Shown piece after piece: positions 16,561-24,391 of a stretch of 64,000 bases of DNA. Numbering within the stretch: position 1 is the stretch's first letter; each line of letters begins with the position of its first letter. Position numbers and translations under genes: made by a program. Source of the stretch: Burkholderia sp. Bp9142. GTDB lineage: Bacteria; Pseudomonadota; Gammaproteobacteria; Burkholderiales; Burkholderiaceae. The notes under the pieces were generated by a model. That model did not search any database. It saw only the letters and a list, made by a program, of their open reading frames with translations, and was not told the DNA's origin. The stretch covers positions 1 to 64,000 of the forward strand of contig NZ_QTPP01000002.1 of assembly GCF_003853415.1 (NCBI RefSeq), given 5' to 3'.

Positions 16561-18312
16561 ATGAGGCGGCTCGTAGTACTCACCCTGTTGTCTGCCATGA
16601 GCGCGTGCGTGCTCGCCGCTTCGGAACCCGCGGTGGAAGCGAAGAACGGCATGGTCGTGTCGTCGCAGCATTTCGCGTCGCAGATCGGTGTCGACATCCT
16701 GAGGAAGGGCGGCAACGCGGTGGACGCCGCCGTGGCGGTCGGCTACGCGCAGGCGGTGACCAATCCGTGCTGCGGCAACATCGGCGGCGGCGGCTTCATG
16801 ACCGTGCATCTGGCCGACGGCCGCGACCGGTTCATCAATTTCCGCGAGACGGCGCCGGCCGCGGCATCGGCGAACATGTATCTCGATGCGAAGGGCAACG
16901 TCATTCCGGACGACAGCCTGTACGGCTATCGCGCGGTGGGCGTGCCGGGCACGGTCGCCGGTCTCGACCTCGCGCAGCGCAAGTACGGCAAGCTGACGCG
17001 CAAGCAGGTGATGGAGTCGGCGATCCGGCTCGCGCGTGACGGCTTCGTGCTGACGCGCGGCGACACGGACATCCTCGACACGACGATCGAGCGCTTCAAG
17101 AAGGATCCGGAAGCCGCGCGCATCTTCCTGCGCCCGGACGGCACGCCGCTGCAGCCGGGCGACCGCCTGGTGCAGAAGGACCTGGCGCGCACGCTCGAGC
17201 GTATCGCGGAGCAGGGCCCCGAGGCGTTCTATCACGGCGAGATCCCGAAGATCGTCGAAGCGGCCGCGAAGCGCGGCGGCGGCCTGATCACGGCAGCCGA
17301 TTTCGCATCGTATCGCGCGCAGGACGTCACGCCGCTGACCTGTACGTATCGCGGCTACGAGTTCGTGTCGGCGCCGCCGCCGAGCTCGGGCGGCGTGACG
17401 ATGTGCGAGACGCTGAACGTCCTCGAAGGCTATGACCTGCGCAAGATGGGCTACCAGTCGGCGTCGGTGGTCCACTACATGACCGAGGCGATGCGCCATG
17501 CATACGAGGATCGCAACACGCTGCTGGGCGACCCGAACTTCATCGACAATCCCGTCGCGAAGCTGACGAGCAAGCAGTATGCAGCCGAGATCCGCAAGCA
17601 GATCAGCGGCGAGATGGCGACGGCGTCGGTCGACGTGCAGCCGGGCGTCGGTGTGCACGAGAAGCCGGAGACGACCCACTATTCGATCGTCGATCACGAC
17701 GGCAACGCAGTGTCGACGACGTACACCGTCAACGGCCGCTTCGGCGCCGTGGTGATCGCGCCGGGCACGGGTTTCTTCCTGAATGACGAGATGGACGACT
17801 TCACCGTGAAGGTCGGCGCGCAGAACCTGTTCGGCCTCGTGCAGGGCACGCGCAACTCGATCGCGCCGGGCAAGCGGCCGCTGTCGTCGATGGCGCCGAC
17901 GATCGTGAAGAAGGACGGCAAGGTGTTCATGGTGGTCGGTTCGCCGGGCGGCTCGCGCATCATCACGATCACGCTGCAGACCGTTCTGAACGTGATCGAC
18001 TACGGGATGACGCCGCAGGATGCGGTCGGTGCGCCGCGCGTTCATCATCAATGGCTGCCGGACGAGGTCTATTACGAGACCCGCGGGCTGTCGCCCGACA
18101 CGCTCGCGATCCTGCACAAGATGGGCTACAAGATGGTCGAGCAGACGCCGTGGGGCGCCGCCGAGCTGATCATGGTCGGTCTGCCCGGCACCGAAGCGGC
18201 GAGCCGCCAGAGTTCCGGTAACGACTCGTCGGTCTCCGGCAATGTACGCGTCGGCTACATATACGGCGTCAACGACCCGCGCCGCCCGGCCGGATCGGCG
18301 ATCGGTTACTGA
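16561..18312 (+). CDS. ggt: Gamma-glutamyltransferase
   Basis: GGT hydrolyses or transpeptidates the gamma-glutamyl bond of glutathione and related amides in the periplasm. The 583-residue precursor has a signal peptide (MRRLVVLTLLSAMSACVLAA), the large-subunit motif CCGNIGGGGFMTVHL, and the autocleavage site before T371 (TTHYSIVD), whose Thr becomes the small-subunit nucleophile. Substrate-binding motifs RNSIAPGKRPLSSMAPTI and VGSPGGSRI follow. The ATG at 16561 is preceded by GGAGG; in-frame codons back to 16495 are not needed. It lies upstream of a symporter gene, which could take up released glutamate or a related acid. Confidence 0.93.
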   Translation: MRRLVVLTLLSAMSACVLAASEPAVEAKNGMVVSSQHFASQIGVDILRKGGNAVDAAVAVGYAQAVTNPCCGNIGGGGFMTVHLADGRDRFINFRETAPAAASANMYLDAKGNVIPDDSLYGYRAVGVPGTVAGLDLAQRKYGKLTRKQVMESAIRLARDGFVLTRGDTDILDTTIERFKKDPEAARIFLRPDGTPLQPGDRLVQKDLARTLERIAEQGPEAFYHGEIPKIVEAAAKRGGGLITAADFASYRAQDVTPLTCTYRGYEFVSAPPPSSGGVTMCETLNVLEGYDLRKMGYQSASVVHYMTEAMRHAYEDRNTLLGDPNFIDNPVAKLTSKQYAAEIRKQISGEMATASVDVQPGVGVHEKPETTHYSIVDHDGNAVSTTYTVNGRFGAVVIAPGTGFFLNDEMDDFTVKVGAQNLFGLVQGTRNSIAPGKRPLSSMAPTIVKKDGKVFMVVGSPGGSRIITITLQTVLNVIDYGMTPQDAVGAPRVHHQWLPDEVYYETRGLSPDTLAILHKMGYKMVEQTPWGAAELIMVGLPGTEAASRQSSGNDSSVSGNVRVGYIYGVNDPRRPAGSAIGY

Positions 18313-18487
18313 CGGGTACCGACCTGATCCGATTTGATCGCATCACGCTGAACCGTTGCAACCGGCGTTCGCCATCGCGCGAGCGCCGAAGCAGCGATAG
18401 GGCGCACGACCGGCCCGCAACGCACACCGTGGCACGGCACCGGCGCGGCGTTTTCTTCCATTCCTGCACCGTGCGTCGAGTACCGTT

Positions 18488-19816
18488 ATGAACAAACGAA
18501 TGTCCGCGGCAGTCTGGATCCTGCTCGCAATGGCGGCCGGCATCTTCATCGGCTACATGATCTACACGCAGTTTCCGGACAAGCAGTCCGCGACGGAAAT
18601 CGCCGGCTACATCTCGCTCGTGTCCGACGTGTTCCTGCGGCTGATCAAGATGGTGATCGGCCCGCTGGTGTTCTCGACGCTCGTCGTCGGCATCGCGCAC
18701 ATGGGCGACGCATCGTCGGTGGGGCGTGTGTTCGTGAAGGCGTTCGGCTGGTTCGTCACCGCATCGCTGATCTCGCTGCTGCTCGGGCTGCTGATGGCGA
18801 ACCTGCTGCGCCCCGGGGAAAACCTCGGCCTGCCGCTGCCCGACGTCGGCGCATCCGCGCATCTCGCGACGTCCAAGTTCACGCTGAAGGATTTCGTCAG
18901 TCACATGGTGCCGAAGTCGATCGCCGAGGCGATGGCGAACAACGAGATCCTGCAGATCGTCGTGTTCTCGATGTTCTTCGGCGTCGCGCTGTCGGCGCTC
19001 GGCGAGCGCGGCAAGATCCTCGTTGCCGCGATCGACCAGCTGGCGCACGTGATGCTGAAGATCACCGGCTACGTGATGAAGCTCGCGCCGCTCGCGGTGC
19101 TGGCCGCGATGGCGTCGACCGTCGCGATCAACGGACTGTCGATCCTGCTGAAGTTCGCGGTGTTCATGGGCGACTTCTACGTGAGCCTGTTCCTGCTGTG
19201 GAGCACGCTCGTGGCCGCCGGCCTGCTGTTCCTCGGCCGTCGTGTGTTCAAGCTGCTGGCGCTGATCAAGGAAGCGTTCATGCTGTCGTTCGCGACCGCC
19301 AGTTCCGAAGCCGCGTACCCGAAGATCCTCGACGCGCTCGACCGGTTCGGCGTGCGGCGCAAGATCTCGAGCTTCGTGATGCCGATGGGCTATTCGTTCA
19401 ATCTCGACGGCTCGATGATGTACTGCACGTTCGCGTCGCTGTTCATCGCGCAGGCGTACAACATTCATCTGTCGCTTGGCACGCAGGTCACGATGCTGCT
19501 GGTGCTGATGCTGACGTCGAAGGGAATGGCCGGCGTGCCGCGCGCATCGCTCGTCGTGATCGCGGCGACGCTGCACCAGTTCGACATTCCGGAAGCGGGG
19601 CTGCTGCTGATCCTCGGCGTCGACACGTTCCTCGACATGGGCCGCTCGGCCACCAATGCGGTGGGCAACTCGATCGCCAGCGCGGTGGTCGCGAAGTGGG
19701 AAGGCGAGTTGATGTCGGAGTCCGAAGCGAGGGCGCATGCCGCGCATCTCGATGCGGAACTGGAACGGCAGAACGGCGATCCGGCTTATGGCGCCGGTCG
19801 GGCGACGTCCGCTTAA
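18488..19816 (+). CDS. SDF-family dicarboxylate/amino-acid:cation symporter
   Basis: This 442-residue integral membrane protein shows the DAACS (SDF) signatures: KMVIGPLVFSTLVVGIAHMGD, the hairpin-1 serine-rich loop FATASSEAAYPKI, PMGYSFNLDGSMMY, and GVDTFLDMGRSATNAVGNSIASAVVAKWEGEL. The last motif ends in GN, as in DctA-type C4-dicarboxylate carriers, rather than the GD common in glutamate carriers. Substrate may therefore be a C4-dicarboxylate, though glutamate would fit the upstream ggt gene. The 175-base gap after ggt allows read-through or a separate promoter. The stop shares TTAA with the convergent gene. Confidence 0.9.
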   Translation: MNKRMSAAVWILLAMAAGIFIGYMIYTQFPDKQSATEIAGYISLVSDVFLRLIKMVIGPLVFSTLVVGIAHMGDASSVGRVFVKAFGWFVTASLISLLLGLLMANLLRPGENLGLPLPDVGASAHLATSKFTLKDFVSHMVPKSIAEAMANNEILQIVVFSMFFGVALSALGERGKILVAAIDQLAHVMLKITGYVMKLAPLAVLAAMASTVAINGLSILLKFAVFMGDFYVSLFLLWSTLVAAGLLFLGRRVFKLLALIKEAFMLSFATASSEAAYPKILDALDRFGVRRKISSFVMPMGYSFNLDGSMMYCTFASLFIAQAYNIHLSLGTQVTMLLVLMLTSKGMAGVPRASLVVIAATLHQFDIPEAGLLLILGVDTFLDMGRSATNAVGNSIASAVVAKWEGELMSESEARAHAAHLDAELERQNGDPAYGAGRATSA

Positions 19817-20202
19817 GCGGCGCACGCCTCGTCGAGGGACGCCGCCAGCACCATCGCGGCGGCGTTGCCCGGTGCCGAGCCGAGCAGTTGTGGCGCATAG
19901 ACGCTGTCGCCGGGCGCGATCGGCCGCCCCGACAGCGCGCAGACGCCGCGCTTGCGCGTCGTGAACAGCCGCCACTTCTGGTAACCGTAGTGGCCGGTGC
20001 ACGCGTCGCGCCACGAAATCATCACGGTGTCGGCGGTGGACCGCTCGAGCACGCTGATGGTCGGCTGGCTCGTCGCGTCCCACGACGGCAAGCGGTCGCG
20101 CGTGACGCTGCGCCGGCGCGGCGCGACCCATGAGACGGACGGCATGTCGAAGCTGCCGATCGCGGCGACGGTCCTGAGCCAGGCGGCTGCACTGTTGCTC
20201 AT
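19813..20202 (-). CDS. DUF3331-type Burkholderia protein
   Basis: The 129-residue product matches the DUF3331 pattern as I remember it: TISVLERSTADTVMISWRDACTGHYGYQKWRL, then ARRxGVCALSGRPI-like (RKRGVCALSGRPIAPGDSVYAP), ending in PGNAAAMVLAASL. The single Cys and the SGRPI turn are typical of this largely Burkholderia-restricted family, whose function is unknown. The ATG at 20202 has a good GAGGAAAG ribosome binding site; an upstream in-frame start at 20229 is weaker. Its stop overlaps the convergent symporter stop within TTAA. Confidence 0.8.
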   Translation of the reverse strand: MSNSAAAWLRTVAAIGSFDMPSVSWVAPRRRSVTRDRLPSWDATSQPTISVLERSTADTVMISWRDACTGHYGYQKWRLFTTRKRGVCALSGRPIAPGDSVYAPQLLGSAPGNAAAMVLAASLDEACAA

Positions 20203-20233
20203 GTCTGCTTTCCTCGAAACGTTACGCAATGTA

Positions 20234-21535
20234 TCAAGACAGGCGGATGCGCGGCTGCACGCAGCCGTTGATCCGTTCGGCGATCCACAGCAGCGTCGCC
20301 TTGGGGAACCCGTGCAGCGCCTGCTGGTGCCGCCGGTACAGCATCAGATGGCTGAACTGGGCGAAACGCCCCTGGATGAAGCCGCCGCGGAAGAACCCGA
20401 ATTGCCCGAGCGTGCCGAATGCGTCGTAGTCGCTGATCGACACGAGCGCGCCGAAATCGTGGAACGCGAACGGTGGCAACGGCTTGCCGTCGAGCCACGC
20501 GGGCAGGTGTTTCGCGAGATGCTCGGCCTGCTGGGTCGCTACCTGAGCGGTCGGCGGCAGCGGCCGCTCCTGGCCGTCGGGTTGCAGGCTCGCGCAATCG
20601 CCGATTGCGAACACGTGTTCGTCGGCCGTGGCCTGCAGCGTGGGCCCGACCATGATCTGGTTCGCGCGGTTCGTATCGAGCCCGCCCAGCGCCTGCATGA
20701 AATCGGACGCCTTCACGCCGGCCGCCCACACCATCAAATCCGCTTCGGCAAACGAACCGTCTCCATAGTGGAAGCCGTTCGCATCGGCCGACGTGACGCG
20801 CGTCGACGTCAGAACGTGAATGCCGATCTGTTCGAGCCGGCGCTGGGCGGACGCGGAAATCCTCGGCGGAAACGCGGCGAGGATGCGCGGGCCGCTTTCG
20901 AGCAGCGTCAGCTGCAGCCGCTCGCGTACCGTCGCATCGCCATACGCCTGCGCGACTTCCAGCAGCCGGCTCAGCTCCGCTGCCAGCTCCACGCCCGTCG
21001 CGCCCGCACCGACGATCGCGACGCGAAACGGCTCGTCGCGCGCGACGCTGCGGAATACGCGCATCCGCAGCGCTTCGTTGAAGGTTTCGGCCTGCTGCTG
21101 GCTGTCGATGAAGTAGCAGTGCTCGCGCACGCCCGGCACGCCGAAATCGTTGGCTTGGCTGCCGAGCGCGAGGATCAGCACGTCGTATTCGAGCTCGCGC
21201 GCGTCGAGCAGTAGTTCGCCGTCCGGCGAGCGGATCTCGCTGAGCTGCACGCGGCGGCGCGCGCGATCGAGCCCCTTCAATTCGCCGGGCTGGTACGTGT
21301 AGCCGTGGTCGCGCGCGTGGGCGAGGAAGATCACCTGCTGTTGCTGCACGTCGCGTGTGCCGGCCGCGATCGTGTGCAGCATCGGCTTCCACACGTGGGT
21401 CGGGCTGCGGTCGACGACGGTGACCTGCGCGCGCCCGCTACGGCCAAGGCGTTCGCCGAGGCGGGTCGCGAGCTGCAAGCCGGCGATTCCGCCGCCGACG
21501 ATGACGATACGAGCAGGAGAAGTTGGGGTTGTCAT
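20234..21535 (-). CDS. ndh: Type II NADH dehydrogenase / NAD(P)H-dependent FAD oxidoreductase
   Basis: NDH-2 enzymes pass electrons from NADH to quinone without proton pumping, at the inner face of the membrane. The 433-residue product has the FAD Rossmann motif IVIVGGGIAGLQLATRLG, a second dinucleotide motif VAIVGAGATGVELAAELSRL, the ATG-like motif LILALGSQANDFGVPGV, and the FAD-contacting HVFAIGDCASL. The C-terminal region with GFFRGGFIQGRFAQFSHLMLYRRHQQALHGF resembles the amphipathic membrane-binding end of Ndh. The ATG at 21535 is adjacent to a palindrome and divergent from a TetR gene. A more general pyridine-nucleotide reductase is the alternative. Confidence 0.85.
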   Translation of the reverse strand: MTTPTSPARIVIVGGGIAGLQLATRLGERLGRSGRAQVTVVDRSPTHVWKPMLHTIAAGTRDVQQQQVIFLAHARDHGYTYQPGELKGLDRARRRVQLSEIRSPDGELLLDARELEYDVLILALGSQANDFGVPGVREHCYFIDSQQQAETFNEALRMRVFRSVARDEPFRVAIVGAGATGVELAAELSRLLEVAQAYGDATVRERLQLTLLESGPRILAAFPPRISASAQRRLEQIGIHVLTSTRVTSADANGFHYGDGSFAEADLMVWAAGVKASDFMQALGGLDTNRANQIMVGPTLQATADEHVFAIGDCASLQPDGQERPLPPTAQVATQQAEHLAKHLPAWLDGKPLPPFAFHDFGALVSISDYDAFGTLGQFGFFRGGFIQGRFAQFSHLMLYRRHQQALHGFPKATLLWIAERINGCVQPRIRLS

Positions 21536-21542
21536 GGATAAA

Positions 21543-21556
21543 TCATCACGTGATGA
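21543..21556. promoter_or_regulatory. 14-bp perfect palindrome at the ndh/TetR divergent region, candidate TetR operator
   Basis: TCATCACGTGATGA is fully self-complementary and begins 8 bases upstream of the ndh start. It lies between divergent ndh and a TetR-family gene, the usual place for a TetR operator. Binding is inferred. Confidence 0.6.
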
Positions 21557-21683
21557 ATAAGGTATGATCCTAGCGCTTCCCGGCTTCGCGTGTCAACGGA
21601 GCGGGGCAAGGCGGCCGGCTCCGGCGACGCGAAATCGGGGCACGAACACGGGCGTTCGAATCAATCAACAGGAGCAGGAATAC

Positions 21684-22337
21684 GTGGCAGAAGTCACTGA
21701 GTGCGCGCCATCGAAGCGACGCACGCGCGGGCGGCCGCTGGCGGACGCGTCCGTCGGTCCGGACGTGATATTGCGAGCCGCGCGCCGCACGTTCGCGAAG
21801 CGCGGCTACGATGCGACGAGCGTGCGTGAGGTCGCGCGCGAGCTGGGCATCGACGCGGCGCTGATCGCCCATCATTTCGGCACGAAGGAAACGCTGTGGC
21901 TGGCGGTCGTCGAGCAGATCGCCGAGCTGGCCGAGCCGATGTTCGATGCGTTGCGTGCGCTGCGCACGTCGTCATTGCCGCATCACGAGCGCGTGCGGCA
22001 CGCGATCGAGCTGTGCGTCGATCACGAATTCGACGAGCCGGACATCGGCATGTTCTTCTCGACGGCGGCGACCGAGGAGGGCGCGCGGCTCGACCGGCTG
22101 CGGGAGCGGCTCGTGCGTCCGTATCACGACGCGATGTTTCCGCTGCTGGCGGAGGCTGTCGACGCCGGCGCGATCCACCCCGTCGATCCCGATGTGCTGT
22201 TCTTCATGATCGCGAGCGCGGTCGGCACGACGGTATCGTATAGCCACCTGATTCTCGAGTTCACGTCGTTGCCCACGCGGCAGGATGCGTTCCGGCAGGC
22301 CGTGCTCGACGTCGCGCTCAACTTCCTGCTCGACTGA
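21684..22337 (+). CDS. TetR-family transcriptional regulator
   Basis: Starting from GTG 21684, which has AGGAG and AGGA motifs upstream, the product is 217 residues. The N-terminal helix-turn-helix is typical: ILRAARRTFAKRGYDATSVREVARELGIDAALIAHHFGTKETLWLAVVEQI. The ligand domain (residues about 90-210) contains a FFSTAATEEGARLDRLRERLVRPYHDAMFPLL helix pair like other TetR_C proteins. An in-frame start at 21564 would add a proline/arginine-rich leader unlike the family. Divergence from ndh suggests that it controls ndh and itself. The inducer is unknown. Confidence 0.87.
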   Translation: MAEVTECAPSKRRTRGRPLADASVGPDVILRAARRTFAKRGYDATSVREVARELGIDAALIAHHFGTKETLWLAVVEQIAELAEPMFDALRALRTSSLPHHERVRHAIELCVDHEFDEPDIGMFFSTAATEEGARLDRLRERLVRPYHDAMFPLLAEAVDAGAIHPVDPDVLFFMIASAVGTTVSYSHLILEFTSLPTRQDAFRQAVLDVALNFLLD

Positions 22338-22430
22338 GCGCCGCGCGCGCGACGCGCGCGATCACGTCGCCGTCACGTCGCAGCCACCAGCCCCAGCGTG
22401 CCAACCGCGTGCCGCGCGGTGTCGCGCAGC

Positions 22431-22607
22431 GCGAGCACTGCTCGGCGGTCGTGCCGTCGCGCTGGCGCGCGAACTCGGGCCGCGCGGCGTCACGATCAAT
22501 ACGGTCGCGCCCGGCTAGATCGCCGATACGCGCTTGTTCGGCGATGCCGGCATCGCACCGGCCATCGCGGCGACGATCCGCGAGCAGACGCCGGTCGGCC
22601 GCGTGCG
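22431..22607 (+). pseudogene. Remnant of a short-chain dehydrogenase gene with an in-frame amber codon
   Basis: The frame encodes GGRAVALARELGPRGVTINTVAPG, then TAG at 22516-22518, then IADTRLFGDAGIAPAIAATIREQTPVGRV. This is the segment after the catalytic Tyr/Lys of an SDR protein, where the nucleotide-proximal VNxxxPG turn is characteristic. The N-terminal half and the usual C-terminal tail are absent, and the soxR gene begins to overlap where homology fades. It is a decayed fragment between the TetR and soxR genes. Confidence 0.65.
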
Positions 22608-23084
22608 TCAGTCGAGATCGGGCGGCGTATCGCCGAGCCAGCGCCGCGCGCCGGGGCCGTTGCGCCCCGCGCGATCCTCGGGATTGGTCAACTTGCAGCG
22701 CTTCAGCGACAGGCAGCCGCAGCCGATGCATTCGTCGAGGTTGATGTAGAGCCGCTGCAGCTCCTCGATCCGGCTCGCGACGCGCTGCTTCCAGCCGCGC
22801 GACAGCCGCTGCCAGTCCTTGTTGGTCGGCGCGGTGTCTTCCGGCAGGCTCACGAGCTGTTCGGCGATCTCGTCGAGCGAATAGCCGATCTTCTGCGCGA
22901 ACACGATGAACGCGATCAAGCGCAGCACCGCGCGCGAATAGTGGCGATGGCTCGAGCCGTTGCGGTGCGACTTGATGAGACCGCGCGTCTCGTAGAACCG
23001 CAGTGTCGATGCCGGCACGCCGCTGCGCGCGGCCACTTCGCGGATCGACATCAGCGGCCATTGCGGGGTTTCGTCGATACCCAT
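22608..23084 (-). CDS. soxR: Redox-sensing MerR-family activator SoxR
   Basis: SoxR senses redox-active compounds through a [2Fe-2S] cluster and activates promoters with a long spacer. The 158-residue product has a MerR helix-turn-helix (SIREVAARSGVPASTLRFYETRGLI), a dimerisation helix, and the cluster ligands C119, C122, C124 and C130 (CIGCGCLSLKRC, spacing C-x2-C-x-C-x5-C). The ATG at 23084 has GGAGG upstream; an earlier in-frame start at 23123 is not needed. It is divergent from the efflux operon, with a palindromic long-spacer promoter between them, so that pump is the evident target. Confidence 0.93.
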   Translation of the reverse strand: MGIDETPQWPLMSIREVAARSGVPASTLRFYETRGLIKSHRNGSSHRHYSRAVLRLIAFIVFAQKIGYSLDEIAEQLVSLPEDTAPTNKDWQRLSRGWKQRVASRIEELQRLYINLDECIGCGCLSLKRCKLTNPEDRAGRNGPGARRWLGDTPPDLD

Positions 23085-23102
23085 GACGCCCTCCGGGAAA
23101 GC

Positions 23103-23133
23103 TTGACTTGAAGTTAACTTCAACTTTTATGCT
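23103..23133 (+). promoter_or_regulatory. SoxR-type promoter of the RND operon (19-bp spacer with SoxR box)
   Basis: TTGACT (23103-23108) and TATGCT (23128-23133) are separated by 19 bases, the over-long spacing used by MerR-family activators. TTGAAGTTAACTTCAA (23108-23123), a perfect 16-bp palindrome, fills the spacer and resembles known SoxR boxes built on AAGTTAACTT. It reads toward the efflux operon. Confidence 0.85.
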
Positions 23134-23163
23134 ACGCGGCAGTTTAACCCGTCGCGAGGCATC

Positions 23164-24378
23164 ATGCTCTCCCTATCCCTACGCAGGACGTCGCCTTTGG
23201 GCGCGGCCTGTGCATTGCTGCTGGCGTTGTCGGGCTGTCACGACGGCAAAGGCGCATCGTCGGCACCTCCCCTTCCCGAAGTCGGCGTGACGACCGTCGC
23301 GCCGCGCACGATCCGCCTCGCGGACGAATTCAACGGACGCGTCGAAGCGGTCGACGCGGTCGAGCTGCGGCCGCGCGTGAGCGGCTATCTGCAACGCGTC
23401 GCCTACAAGGAGGGCGACCTCGTCGCGCAGGGCGCGGTGCTGTTCGAGATCGACCCGCGTCCGTACCGGATCGCGCTGGACCGCGCGATTGCGCAGCAGC
23501 AGCGGGCGCGCGCGGCCGCGAGCCTCGCGAACGTGCAGCTCAAGCGCGTGCGTACGCTGATCGATGCGCATGCGACCTCCCAGGAGGAACTCGACAACGC
23601 GCGCGCGACCGCCGAGCAGGCGCGCGCCGACCTGCAGGCGGCCGACGCGGCCGTCGCCGACGCGAAGCTCAATCTCGGCTTCACCGAGGTGCGTGCGCCG
23701 ATCGCGGGCCGTGTCGGCCGCGCGATCGCGACCGCCGGCAACCTCGCGCGTGCGGACGACACGCTGCTGACGACCGTCGTGTCGCAGGATCCCGTCTACG
23801 TGTATTTCGACTGCGACGAGCAGAGCTACCTGCGCTACAACGCGCGGCGCGCCGATCCGAAGCATCGTGCGATCGGTGCCGATCCGGTGCGTGTGGGCCT
23901 CGCGAACGAGACGGGCTTCCCGCACGCGGGCACCGTCGATTTCCTCGACAACCGGCTCGATCCGCAAACCGGCACGATCCGCGCGCGCGTGCGATTGTCG
24001 AATGCGGACCATACGTTCACGCCGGGTCTCTATGCTCGCGTGCAGCTCGTCAGCGGCCGCGACCAGGACGCGCTGCTCGTCGACGACAAGGCCGTGCTCA
24101 CCGACCAGGATCGCAAGTATGTGTACGTGATCGGCGCCGGTGACAAGGCGCTGCGCCGCGACGTGACGATCGGCCGCGAGCTGGACGGCGAGCGGATCGT
24201 CGAGAAGGGGCTGCAGTCCGGCGATCGCGTGGTCGTCGACGGCGTGCAGCGGATCTACTATCCGGGCGCGCCGGTGAAACCGAAGGCGCTGCCCGCGCGC
24301 GCGGATGCGGGCGCAGGCGGCGGCCCGGGCAGCGGCACGCAGGCCCTGGCCGATGCCGGCGTGCCGGCCGCGCGGTAA
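23164..24378 (+). CDS. RND efflux periplasmic adaptor (membrane fusion protein)
   Basis: The adaptor links the inner-membrane RND pump to the outer-membrane channel. The 404-residue product has a lipoprotein signal with lipobox LSGC, a barrel-sandwich domain beginning VDAVELRPRVSGYLQRVAYKEGDLVAQGAVLFEIDPRPY, a coiled-coil hairpin (about residues 105-165), LGFTEVRAPIAGRVGR, and a beta-barrel domain (VDFLDNRLDPQTGTIRARVRLSN). This matches the AcrA/MexE type. GAGG precedes the ATG. It is the first gene of the SoxR-controlled operon, 14 bases before the pump gene. Confidence 0.92.
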   Translation: MLSLSLRRTSPLGAACALLLALSGCHDGKGASSAPPLPEVGVTTVAPRTIRLADEFNGRVEAVDAVELRPRVSGYLQRVAYKEGDLVAQGAVLFEIDPRPYRIALDRAIAQQQRARAAASLANVQLKRVRTLIDAHATSQEELDNARATAEQARADLQAADAAVADAKLNLGFTEVRAPIAGRVGRAIATAGNLARADDTLLTTVVSQDPVYVYFDCDEQSYLRYNARRADPKHRAIGADPVRVGLANETGFPHAGTVDFLDNRLDPQTGTIRARVRLSNADHTFTPGLYARVQLVSGRDQDALLVDDKAVLTDQDRKYVYVIGAGDKALRRDVTIGRELDGERIVEKGLQSGDRVVVDGVQRIYYPGAPVKPKALPARADAGAGGGPGSGTQALADAGVPAAR

Positions 24379-24391
24379 CGGGAGACATGCG

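Noticed and set aside
16486-18117. 543-codon minus-strand open frame opposite ggt
   Set aside because: Arginine-rich antisense shadow; ggt on the plus strand has all catalytic motifs.
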